A stretch of DNA of 64,000 nt from the NCBI RefSeq assembly GCF_003049645.1, contig NZ_PYWK01000001.1:2139487-2203486 (forward strand). The letters run 5' to 3'. Shown here in pieces: positions 25,616 through 34,057 of the stretch. Below the pieces are notes generated by a model, which was given only the letters and a program-made list of their open reading frames with translations, did no database searches and was not told where the DNA came from. The translations under genes and the position numbers were made by a program. Numbering within the stretch: position 1 is the stretch's first letter; every line of letters begins with the position of its first letter. The stretch comes from Metasolibacillus fluoroglycofenilyticus (lineage in GTDB: Bacteria > Bacillota > Bacilli > Bacillales_A > Planococcaceae).

Positions 25616-26131
25616 TTAAAATGAACTTTTCGTTATATAGCCACCTCCATGACAGATTAACTTTTTGCCATTAATATTGTTTTTTATTTTTGTTTCTGCT
25701 CGCCTTAAATAACTTTGCACTGAGCTACGTGTAATTTCTAAAATGTCAGCCACTTTTGAAAACGTCATGTACTCGGCTCGAATAAGTATAAATACTTTAC
25801 GCTCATTTTCTGTTAACCCCACCAATGCTTCTTTAATAATGCTTTGAATATTGTCTAATCGCTCGTCCTCGTTATTTAGCGATTTTTCCTCCTCATCTAA
25901 TCCAGTGAAATCACAATCAATAGATATAAGAAATTGCTGCATTAAATAATGGTCCATGACATAGCTATCAGTTCTTGTAGCAGCCCGATATTCAGCAGGG
26001 TCATAGCCTGTCTCCATCCATTGAATCGCCTCCTTTAAATCACGCTCCATACTTGTGCAGCCATCTATTTCCTGCAAACTTTTTAATGATTGCTTATATT
26101 CCTCAATTAAATCTGGAAAATATTTAGCCAT
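25616..26131 (-). CDS. Xpf-like sigma-70 region 4 activator of tail genes
   Basis: 171 residues from ATG 26131, which follows GAAAGGGGAAAGGG. A TTG 8 codons upstream is less likely. The C-terminal part (LTENERKVFILIRAEYMTFS, KVADILEITRSSVQSYLRR, about residues 105-150) is a sigma region-4-type helix-turn-helix. The N-terminal part is helical and acidic. It has no region 2. The place equals PBSX xpf, the positive control factor for late operons, between the repressor pair and the structural genes. It is also similar to ArpU-type phage regulators. Confidence 0.78.
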   Translation of the reverse strand: MAKYFPDLIEEYKQSLKSLQEIDGCTSMERDLKEAIQWMETGYDPAEYRAATRTDSYVMDHYLMQQFLISIDCDFTGLDEEEKSLNNEDERLDNIQSIIKEALVGLTENERKVFILIRAEYMTFSKVADILEITRSSVQSYLRRAETKIKNNINGKKLICHGGGYITKSSF

Positions 26132-26191
26132 TCCCTTTCCCCTTTCTTTTATCAATTACGCTTCGCTTTCGATACAAAAAGAATTTAGCTC

Positions 26192-26242
26192 CTGCGATTA
26201 CTCGTCGCAGTAAACATGTGCTCCTGCGATTACTCGTCGCAG
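26192..26242. repeat. REP-like palindrome, two tandem copies
   Basis: CTGCGA-TTACTCG-TCGCAG (6-bp stem, 7-base loop) at 26192-26210 and again at 26224-26242. Related copies occur at 42801-42819, 46600-46617, 46634-46651 and, degenerated, at 62389-62406. Confidence 0.8.
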
Positions 26243-26267
26243 TAAACATTGCTGATGGAAGTTAAAT

Positions 26268-26318
26268 AAAAAGGACACTAATTGATTTGGCTAAATAGCC
26301 AAAATCAATTAGTGTCCG
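26268..26318 (-). terminator. Terminator after the small DUF3954-like gene
   Basis: Almost perfect 21-bp stem (GGACACTAATTGATTTGGCT and its complement) followed by TTTTTA on the minus strand. It separates early-side transcription from the activator gene. Confidence 0.85.
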
Positions 26319-26339
26319 TCGGTTTTTCCGTAAGGACTA

Positions 26340-26516
26340 TTATTTATCTTGGTGAATGCGAATACGCTCCGCTCGCTCTACATCTAAAACTCGCCCGTTT
26401 TTCCAAATGATAGTATCTTGTCCAAACGCTTTCGGCTTTAGCGGTGTAACACATCCATCCTGTACAATATAAATACCATTCTCAAATACATTCATTTGCT
26501 GATTTTCTTTGCCCAT
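26340..26516 (-). CDS. Small phage-associated protein (DUF3954-like)
   Basis: 58 residues. ENGIYIVQDGCVTPLKPKAF then GQDTIIWKNGRV resembles DUF3954 proteins common next to phage regulators. AGGAGGG lies before the ATG at 26516. It is divergent from xre across the operator region, so it would be the first gene repressed by Xre. Function unknown. Confidence 0.65.
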   Translation of the reverse strand: MGKENQQMNVFENGIYIVQDGCVTPLKPKAFGQDTIIWKNGRVLDVERAERIRIHQDK

Positions 26517-26590
26517 CAAAAACCCTCCTATTTTTTATTTATATAGCATCCGATATAAAAGTTGCTTTTTTAAATATGCTTCTCAATAAA

Positions 26591-26669
26591 TTTCTATTTT
26601 AGCAACTTGTTAACATAAATATAACATTGCTGAAATAGAAATTCAAGCATAAAGTTGCTATTAGAGAAA
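26591..26669. promoter_or_regulatory. Putative Xre operators
   Basis: TTTCTATTTTAGCAA (26591-26605) pairs with TTGCTGAAATAGAAA (26627-26641) at 14 of 15 positions. A third related site, TTGCTATTAGAGAAA, lies at 26655-26669. They lie in the gap between the divergent small gene and xre, the position expected for operators of an Xre-type repressor. Confidence 0.6.
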
Positions 26670-26693
26670 TTTTTTATTTCCAAAACAGAAACA

Positions 26694-26702
26694 TGCTATA
26701 AT
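26694..26702 (+). promoter_or_regulatory. Extended -10 promoter of xre
   Basis: TGCTATAAT with the -10 TATAAT at 26697-26702 and the extended TGn motif. No good -35 is seen 17 bases upstream. It ends 27 bases before the first xre ATG and lies beside the third operator-like site. Confidence 0.65.
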
Positions 26703-26729
26703 TAAGTATGAAATCTCTGAAAGCGGTGA

Positions 26730-27098
26730 ATGATGATGAGTATCGGAAAACGAATCGTTGCATTAAGAGAAAGCAAAGGATGGACACAAAGAGAGCTAGC
26801 AAGCCGAGTGAATCTGAATGTTAGCGTGATGAATAGAATTGAAGCAAACGAGCGACCTGTAAAAGATAGTGAATTGCTACAATTAGCAAATATATTAAAT
26901 GTTAGTACAGACTATCTTCTTGGCCGTTCTAATTCACCTGCATTGACACAGGAGGAAAAGGACGAGGCTGAATTTCAAGCTTTTGCTAACAATCCAACAC
27001 TTCAAAAATGGTATAAGGAATTGCCAAAATCAAAGGAAGAAGATTTAGAAAAACTGCGTAAAATGTGGGAGATTTTAAAAGACCATGAAGAGCTTTAA
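26730..27098 (+). CDS. xre: Xre/ImmR-type repressor of the tail locus
   Basis: Up to 122 residues. Three ATG codons follow each other at 26730, 26733 and 26736, and the last gives MSIGKRIVALRESKGWTQ with the best spacing to AAAGCGGTGA. A lambda-Cro-type HTH spans about residues 6-60 (WTQRELASRVNLNVSVMNRI, VSTDYLLGR). The C-terminus is acidic and helical. It likely represses the divergent tail-side transcript and itself. An ImmA-type protease gene follows, the arrangement of ICEBs1 immR-immA and PBSX xre-xkdA. Confidence 0.88.
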   Translation: MMMSIGKRIVALRESKGWTQRELASRVNLNVSVMNRIEANERPVKDSELLQLANILNVSTDYLLGRSNSPALTQEEKDEAEFQAFANNPTLQKWYKELPKSKEEDLEKLRKMWEILKDHEEL

Positions 27099-27156
27099 AA
27101 TGACATTTTAAATGAATAATTAGCAGTTGTCCTTATTGATTGTCAATCATATTCCA

Positions 27157-27184
27157 AACCTCACTACCAAAATGTGAGGTTTTA
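27157..27184 (+). terminator. Weak hairpin between xre and immA
   Basis: AAACCTCAC / GTGAGGTTT with a 9-base loop and a short TTTT tail. It would uncouple immA from xre and make immA depend on its own, LexA-box-bearing promoter region. Confidence 0.55.
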
Positions 27185-27198
27185 TAATATAATAAAAT

Positions 27199-27212
27199 AG
27201 AACAAATGTTCT
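27199..27212 (+). promoter_or_regulatory. LexA (SOS) box upstream of immA
   Basis: AGAACAAATGTTCT, a perfect palindrome whose core GAAC-AAAT-GTTC fits the Bacillus LexA consensus GAACRNRYGTTC at every position. It overlaps the end of an AT-rich promoter-like stretch (TATAAT at 27183-27188, TAAAAT at 27193-27198) and lies 27 bases before the immA ATG. Confidence 0.72.
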
Positions 27213-27238
27213 TAAATGGCTTTTTAGGAGTTGTTTTA

Positions 27239-27727
27239 ATGTACTATTATACACATCTTGAGGATTATATTACGCGCTTTTATATGCAGTTGGGCATTAC
27301 CGATTTATCTTTATTGAGCTTTCAAGAAGTCGCAGCTAGATTAGGGGTTAAAGTATTTTATTGGTCAGAACGTAGTCAGGCTTTGTTTATTGAAGGTCGT
27401 GCTTATATTTTTCTTGAGGAAAATTTATCACCCGAAGAGGAATGGCAAGATTTCTGTCATGAATTATGCCATGTGCTACTGCATAGTGGCAATCAATTTG
27501 ACTTGCCCCCACTTTTTCAAAAATATCAGGAGCATAAAGCGAATAATTTTATGTACCATGCATGTGTGCCAACCTTTTTATTAGAGCGAATGGAGCTATA
27601 TGACTTTACACATAAAGAAATAGCTAAAATCCAACAGAATTTTTGTGTAGAACACGACTTTGCTAAAAATCGACTCATTCAATTTTTAAACAATAAACAA
27701 AATCAATTATACCATTATCAAGGTTAA
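27239..27727 (+). CDS. ImmA/IrrE-family metallopeptidase (XkdA-like)
   Basis: 162 residues from ATG 27239 after AGGAG. A longer in-frame start at 27206 lies inside the LexA box region and is rejected. The zinc protease motif HELCH is at residues 74-78, within DFCHELCHVLLHSG, as in ImmA, XkdA and IrrE. ImmA proteins cleave the cognate Xre/ImmR repressor. Pairing with xre and the SOS box suggest that DNA damage raises ImmA and releases the tail operon. Confidence 0.9.
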   Translation: MYYYTHLEDYITRFYMQLGITDLSLLSFQEVAARLGVKVFYWSERSQALFIEGRAYIFLEENLSPEEEWQDFCHELCHVLLHSGNQFDLPPLFQKYQEHKANNFMYHACVPTFLLERMELYDFTHKEIAKIQQNFCVEHDFAKNRLIQFLNNKQNQLYHYQG

Positions 27728-27755
27728 TTTTAAAAAGTAAAAGTAGTTATGTCAT

Positions 27756-27792
27756 AAAAATCCACCGAGCTATAAGGCTAAGTGGATTTTTT
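27756..27792 (+). terminator. Terminator of immA
   Basis: AAAATCCAC / GTGGATTTTTT hairpin, T-run on the plus strand. It marks the right end of the tail locus. Confidence 0.82.
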
Positions 27793-27818
27793 CATTCGAC
27801 CGAAAAACAATCATTTAT

Positions 27819-28964
27819 TCACTCATTGAGTGGCACATATCCTACTTTTTCAACTAACCCTTGCCCTTGAGGTGATAAAATCCATTCAATAAGCCTCGCT
27901 GTATTGTCATTTGACGTATTTGTTGTTATTGCATAAAATTCCGATGTAATTGGATATGTGTTATTGCGGATATTGTCCTTTGTCGGTGCGATTCCTTCAA
28001 TTGATAATAATTTGATTTGGTCGTTTTGCACCATTTCTGTTGAATAGTAGCGGAATGTATAACCAAGCGCATTTTTATAATTTTTATATTGTGCGACTTG
28101 TTGAATAATGCCCCCCATTCCCGAAACAATATCCTCTCTCGGGGCTTCCATAATCGGTGTATCTTCCATTAAATATTGCAGTGCCGTTTGAGAACCACTA
28201 TCTTCAGGTCGTTGAAAGGCACGAATTTTCTCGTTAGCGCCTCCTATTTGTGACCAATTCGTAATCTCTCCTGCATAAATACCGCGAACTTGCTCTAATG
28301 TTAAGTTATTAATTGGGTTATTTTTATGTACAAAAAAGACAAATGCTTCTTTGCCAATCGGTGTCATATTTAATTGAACATTCTTTTGCTGCGCCATCTT
28401 TAGCTGGCGCTCAGACGGCGCAGCAGCAAAAATGACATCCACTTTGCCATTAATTACATTATTATAGGCATCAGGTGTTTTATTAACCATTACTGTTTTT
28501 TTGAAGTAATCTGCGTTTTCTGGATATGTAGCTTGTACAAATGCTGTATACAATGGATATAGCGCCGTTGCACCATCTATTTTTGGCATTTTGCCATCCA
28601 AAGTTAACGTTGACACCTCGCCTAATTTTGTAATTTGATTATTTTCGGTGAAGGGATGGTACGCCCATATATCTACCTCACTATCCACTGTAGCTAGCTG
28701 GCTTTCATAATATGTTTGCCCAGCTAAAACAGTTGGTACAATCATAATCCCTAACATAATAAACGCCGTTATTTGCTTGCGCCTTTTCGTTTTGAAGAAT
28801 TGCAAAATTCTTAATATGAGTAAAATATAAACTAGGAGAACAGCAGCAACTAAAAGCCATACATAGCTTTGATGCAGGAAGAACATCGTTAAAAATAATA
28901 ATGGCGCGCCCAAAAATAATATACCTATTGTTAGCAATACGATACTCCCTATTTTCTCCATCAT
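27819..28964 (-). CDS. Membrane-tethered PstS-like phosphate-binding protein
   Basis: 381 residues from ATG 28964 (or 28961) after GGGGGAGG. Three hydrophobic segments lie in the first 85 residues (IGSIVLLTIGILFLGAPLLF; VWLLVAAVLLVYILLILRIL; ITAFIMLGIMIVPTVLAG). They are followed by a periplasmic-binding-protein fold of the PstS family: DGATALYPLYTAFVQA, NGKVDVIFAAAPS, IYAGEITNWSQIGG, then RPEDSGSQTALQYLM. Ordinary PstS is a lipoprotein; here the lipobox is replaced by a multi-pass anchor. No pstCAB genes follow, so it may be a sensor or capture protein and not a transporter part. It is convergent with immA. Confidence 0.82.
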   Translation of the reverse strand: MMEKIGSIVLLTIGILFLGAPLLFLTMFFLHQSYVWLLVAAVLLVYILLILRILQFFKTKRRKQITAFIMLGIMIVPTVLAGQTYYESQLATVDSEVDIWAYHPFTENNQITKLGEVSTLTLDGKMPKIDGATALYPLYTAFVQATYPENADYFKKTVMVNKTPDAYNNVINGKVDVIFAAAPSERQLKMAQQKNVQLNMTPIGKEAFVFFVHKNNPINNLTLEQVRGIYAGEITNWSQIGGANEKIRAFQRPEDSGSQTALQYLMEDTPIMEAPREDIVSGMGGIIQQVAQYKNYKNALGYTFRYYSTEMVQNDQIKLLSIEGIAPTKDNIRNNTYPITSEFYAITTNTSNDNTARLIEWILSPQGQGLVEKVGYVPLNE

Positions 28965-29124
28965 TTTCCTCCCCCTTTTTAACATAAACGATAAAAAAGA
29001 AAAAGTGTTCCAATAATTTTTATGTATTTATAACTAGAAAGTTAGCTTCAATTTTCAAATATACCTCTACAGCTTTTCTTGGTTTATGTTTAGGTTACTT
29101 CTTGAAATCTTTTGGTGGAACAAA

Positions 29125-29172
29125 ATAAAAGCGCATGAATCAGATTTTTCAATTTGAGTTCATGCGCCTTTC
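29125..29172 (-). terminator. Terminator of tyrS
   Basis: GCGCATGAA / TTCATGCGC stem, T-rich on the minus strand, directly after the tyrS stop. Confidence 0.83.
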
Positions 29173-29179
29173 TTATTTT

Positions 29180-30720
<1,541 letters not shown>

Positions 30721-30723
30721 TCT

Positions 30724-30751
30724 ATTTTACCTAAACAGCGTCTATTGTCAA
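30724..30751 (-). promoter_or_regulatory. Promoter of tyrS
   Basis: Minus-strand TTGACA (30746-30751), 16-base spacer, TAAAAT (30724-30729), just upstream of the T-box leader. Confidence 0.82.
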
Positions 30752-30785
30752 TAACTATATTTTAGCTGTAGAAAAAATGTGCTAT

Positions 30786-30842
30786 AATCAATTACGCATT
30801 GGCGTAATTGCGGTTGGATTTTTCCGAGTTCATGAAGGAAAC
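30786..30842 (+). repeat. Dispersed palindromic repeat (TCAATTACRCC type), copy 2
   Basis: ATCAATTACGCATTGGCGTA palindrome continuing ATTGCGGTTGGATTTTTCCG and AG. It matches copy 1 (5893-5955, opposite strand) along palindrome and flank. Confidence 0.6.
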
Positions 30843-30880
30843 AAAGCTAAAATCCATGACATCCGCTGGAGACTTTGAGT

Positions 30881-30987
30881 CAACATGATGTTGGTCACTC
30901 AGTTATTAGCACCAAAATGTGGTGTTCTTTCGACTGAGTTCCTCTAATTCAGTAAGAGCCCTACTCCTTTGGTTTAACTGAATCGAG
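30881..30987 (+). repeat. Three-hairpin element, copy P, in the leader of the PBP gene
   Basis: Reads CAACATGATGTTGGTCAC, then a stem TCAGT/ACTGA with an inner AGCACC/GGTGTT, the constant GTTCCTCT, and a second stem ATTCAGT/ACTGAAT. The constant parts match the copies at 46736-46840 and 49895-49977, while the stem sequences differ yet still pair. It ends about 25 bases before the PBP start codon. Confidence 0.65.
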
Positions 30988-31013
30988 GTAAATGAGTTTA
31001 GGAGGTCGTTTCA

Positions 31014-33860
31014 TTGAAAGAATGGTTGACACAAATAAATAACAAATTAGAAGCTCTAGCAAACAAATCTTGGATGCGTGCGTTCCGCATTACAGGTGGC
31101 GTTATTTGGAATTTATCATTATTAATTCTTATATTAGTAGCAACTTTAACTGTATTTGCTGGGGCAGTTGGTGCGGGATATTTCGCATCACTCGTAAAAG
31201 AAGAGCCTTTGCGTTCTAAGGAAAATATGCGTGAGCTTATTTTCAATTACGAGGAAACGAGTGAAATTTATTTTGCGGACAATATTTATATTGGCAAGCT
31301 ACGTACAGATTTAGAGCGTCGTGAAACCTCTCTAAAGGATGTTTCGCCCATTGTAATTGATGCTGTTCTTGCAACAGAGGACGAGTACTTCCGTGAGCAT
31401 AATGGTATCGTCCCAAAAGCTGTCCTGCGTGGTTTGCTACAAGACTTTACAAATTCGGCTACTCAAACAGGTGGCTCGACATTAACACAGCAATTAATAA
31501 AAAATCAAATATTAACAAACGAAGTATCTTATGAACGTAAAGCAAAAGAAATATTGTTAGCATTACGACTTGAAAAATTTATGACAAAGCAAGAAATATT
31601 GGAGGCCTATTTGAATATTATCCCCTATGGGCGTAATGCTTCAGGTCGCAATATAGCTGGAATCGAAACAGCAGCGGACGGTATATTTGGCATTAAAGCT
31701 TCTGAGCTTTCTTTACCACAAGCTGCGTATATCGCGGGAATACCGCAAGCACCGTATGCCCATACACCTTTTACACAAAAAGGGCAATTAAAAACAGAGG
31801 AAGCTTTAAAGCCCGGCATTGACCGGATGAAAACGGTTCTATACCGTATGAAGGAAGCTGGCTACATTTCAGAAAATGAATATCAAGAAGCTATCGTCTA
31901 CGATATTACGCAAGATTTTAGAAAACCTGAATCACGCCCTGAAGACCGCTACCCATGGTTAACATACGAGCTTGAAAACCGTGCGAAAAAAATTATTGCG
32001 GATATGTTAGCTGAGCAGGATGGCATTGATCCAAAGCGCTTGCAAGAAGAATCACAGTTGCTTGAAAAATATATGATTTTAGCAGACCGTGATGTGCGCT
32101 CAAAAGGCTATCGTATCTATTCTACAATTAATCAGCAAATGTATGACGCAATGAAAACAGCAGCCGAGAATTTCCAATACTACGGTCATACGTATACAGC
32201 AACGACGATAGATAGTGAAACTGGAGAAGAAATAACAGTTGAAATGCCTGTGCAAGTTGGAAGTGTTGTTATCGAGAACAAGACAGGACGTATTTTAAGC
32301 TTTGTTGGCGGGCGTGATTTTAATATTGAGGCACTAAATCATGCTACACAAGCATATCGTTCAAATGGTTCAACAATGAAGCCACTTTTAGCATATGGTC
32401 CGGCTATTGAGTATGGAAAAATTGGTGCAGGTAGCCCTGTTGTCGATGTGAAATTTAAGCGTAGCTATGACGGCTATAGCCCTTCGAACTATCTTGAAAA
32501 TGAAGAAAGAGGAATAATGCCTGCACGTGAGGCCTTAGCTCATTCTCAAAACTTAACAGCGCTTCGCTTATATGATGATATTTTACCAAATCGACCTGCT
32601 GAATATTTAGCTAAAATGGGCTTTTCTCGCTTAACCGAGGGCGATTATGTCAATTTAGCAACAGCTATCGGTGGATTAACGAATGGGACAACAGTTGAAG
32701 AAAATACAAATGCATTTGCTACACTTGCAAATGGCGGTCAATTTATTGATGCTTATATGATTGAGAAAATTGTTGATTTAGATGGCAATATTATTTATCA
32801 GCATGAGGTAGAGCCAGTTGAAGTATTTACACCTGAAACTTCCTACATTGTTACAGATATGCTGCGTGATGTACTTGATTATGGTACAGGTATGCGTGCA
32901 AAGAGCACATTAAAATTCTCTTCTGATTTTGCAGCAAAAACAGGTACAACACAGGATTATAAGGATGTTTGGTTAGTTGGCTATAACCCTAATATTTCTT
33001 TAGGTGTGTGGATGGGCTATGACCAGCCTAGATCATTATATACATTTAATAACACTTACTATCAGCCAAGTACCCGTGTGAATTTACTATGGGCTTCGTT
33101 GATGAATACTATTTACGATATCGACCCTGAATTTATCGGAACGAAAGAAAAATTTGAAAAGCCTGCAAATGTTGTCAGCGCATCGTTTTGTGGAATTTCA
33201 GGCTTAGCACCTTCTGAAGCTTGTTCAAGTGCTGGGCTAGTGCGCTCCGATTTATTTAATCGCAATGTATTTTTACCATCCATTCCAGATGACAGCTTAG
33301 TTTCTTCTGCATCTGTCAATATTGATGGTAAATCATACAGTGCTCTCCCTTCTACCCCTGCTGAATTCGTTACAATGGGGGGCGTCGGCTTAAACGAGGA
33401 GTTTGTTAAACGCATGCTTGGCTCTTTAGGTGGAGATCCTGCAAAGCTATTACCTAACAATTCTTCCTTAAGCTCAACTGTTGTTACAGGGGCAGCATTT
33501 GAAGCGGATGAAGAGGCACCAGCATCTGTTATTGTTACACTTGATGGCAATACATTAGTATGGTCGAAGTCGGCATCAAATGATGTTATCGGCTATCGAG
33601 TCTATTCGACAGAAGGTCAGCTTATTGCGACGAATGGCTTTGAACAAGGGCGTCGGGCTCAAATTGCCATCGGAGCTAACTATTATGTTGTTGCAGTAGA
33701 TATTACAGGGCGTCAATCTGAGCCTTCAAACATTATCGAAACTGCCGCTCCACCGCCTGAAATCGATGAGCCAAATACAGATGAAGACAATGAACCGCCC
33801 GTACCAGAGGAGCCACCGACAGGGGACCCTGAAGGCAATGGGGAAGAACAAGAAGAATAA
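31014..33860 (+). CDS. Class A penicillin-binding protein (PBP1 type)
   Basis: 948 residues. Bifunctional glycosyltransferase/transpeptidase that polymerises and cross-links peptidoglycan outside the membrane. TTG start at 31014 with AGGAGG 8 bases upstream. One membrane anchor at about residues 28-56. GT51 domain: catalytic E122 in ATEDEYFREHNG, then GGSTLTQQLIKNQ. Transpeptidase: S453-TMK, S511-QN and K642-TG. The C-terminus (about 830-905) is a fibronectin III-like domain, followed by a Pro/Glu-rich acidic tail. This gene is absent between tyrS and acuA in B. subtilis. Monocistronic. Confidence 0.94.
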   Translation: MKEWLTQINNKLEALANKSWMRAFRITGGVIWNLSLLILILVATLTVFAGAVGAGYFASLVKEEPLRSKENMRELIFNYEETSEIYFADNIYIGKLRTDLERRETSLKDVSPIVIDAVLATEDEYFREHNGIVPKAVLRGLLQDFTNSATQTGGSTLTQQLIKNQILTNEVSYERKAKEILLALRLEKFMTKQEILEAYLNIIPYGRNASGRNIAGIETAADGIFGIKASELSLPQAAYIAGIPQAPYAHTPFTQKGQLKTEEALKPGIDRMKTVLYRMKEAGYISENEYQEAIVYDITQDFRKPESRPEDRYPWLTYELENRAKKIIADMLAEQDGIDPKRLQEESQLLEKYMILADRDVRSKGYRIYSTINQQMYDAMKTAAENFQYYGHTYTATTIDSETGEEITVEMPVQVGSVVIENKTGRILSFVGGRDFNIEALNHATQAYRSNGSTMKPLLAYGPAIEYGKIGAGSPVVDVKFKRSYDGYSPSNYLENEERGIMPAREALAHSQNLTALRLYDDILPNRPAEYLAKMGFSRLTEGDYVNLATAIGGLTNGTTVEENTNAFATLANGGQFIDAYMIEKIVDLDGNIIYQHEVEPVEVFTPETSYIVTDMLRDVLDYGTGMRAKSTLKFSSDFAAKTGTTQDYKDVWLVGYNPNISLGVWMGYDQPRSLYTFNNTYYQPSTRVNLLWASLMNTIYDIDPEFIGTKEKFEKPANVVSASFCGISGLAPSEACSSAGLVRSDLFNRNVFLPSIPDDSLVSSASVNIDGKSYSALPSTPAEFVTMGGVGLNEEFVKRMLGSLGGDPAKLLPNNSSLSSTVVTGAAFEADEEAPASVIVTLDGNTLVWSKSASNDVIGYRVYSTEGQLIATNGFEQGRRAQIAIGANYYVVAVDITGRQSEPSNIIETAAPPPEIDEPNTDEDNEPPVPEEPPTGDPEGNGEEQEE

Positions 33861-33870
33861 GCACAACAAT

Positions 33871-33910
33871 AAGGCTGCCTGAAAAAGAATCTCTTTTCAG
33901 GCAGCCTTAG
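33871..33910 (+). terminator. Terminator of the PBP gene
   Basis: AAGGCTGCCTGAAAA / TTTTCAGGCAGCCTT, a nearly perfect 15-bp stem placed 10 bases after the stop. It could serve both strands. Confidence 0.83.
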
Positions 33911-34057
33911 CTTATCTATTAAGTATTCGCTAAAAACACTGCTCCTTCAGCAGTCACAATAAATTGTCATTATCCTTTTCGCCAAGGGCGTACTTTAAAG
34001 CCTATTCCCTTGGAATTTTATTTGGAAAGTAATTTAGATTTTTTAAACAGCTTGGCT

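Larger units (their letters stand above)
26132..26339. other. Gap with tandem palindromic repeats and terminator
   Basis: Holds two copies of the dispersed CTGCGATTACTCGTCGCAG palindrome at 26192-26210 and 26224-26242 (32-base period), then the strong terminator at 26268-26318. No gene seen. Confidence 0.7.

Noticed and set aside
26192..26242. CRISPR-like array (two direct repeats with a short spacer)
   Set aside because: Only two units with a 32-base period, no unique 30-40 base spacer, no cas genes, and the same palindrome occurs singly elsewhere.
9582..27792. Complete, packaging-competent prophage
   Set aside because: No integrase, replication, terminase, portal or capsid gene, and no flanking att repeats could be found by eye.
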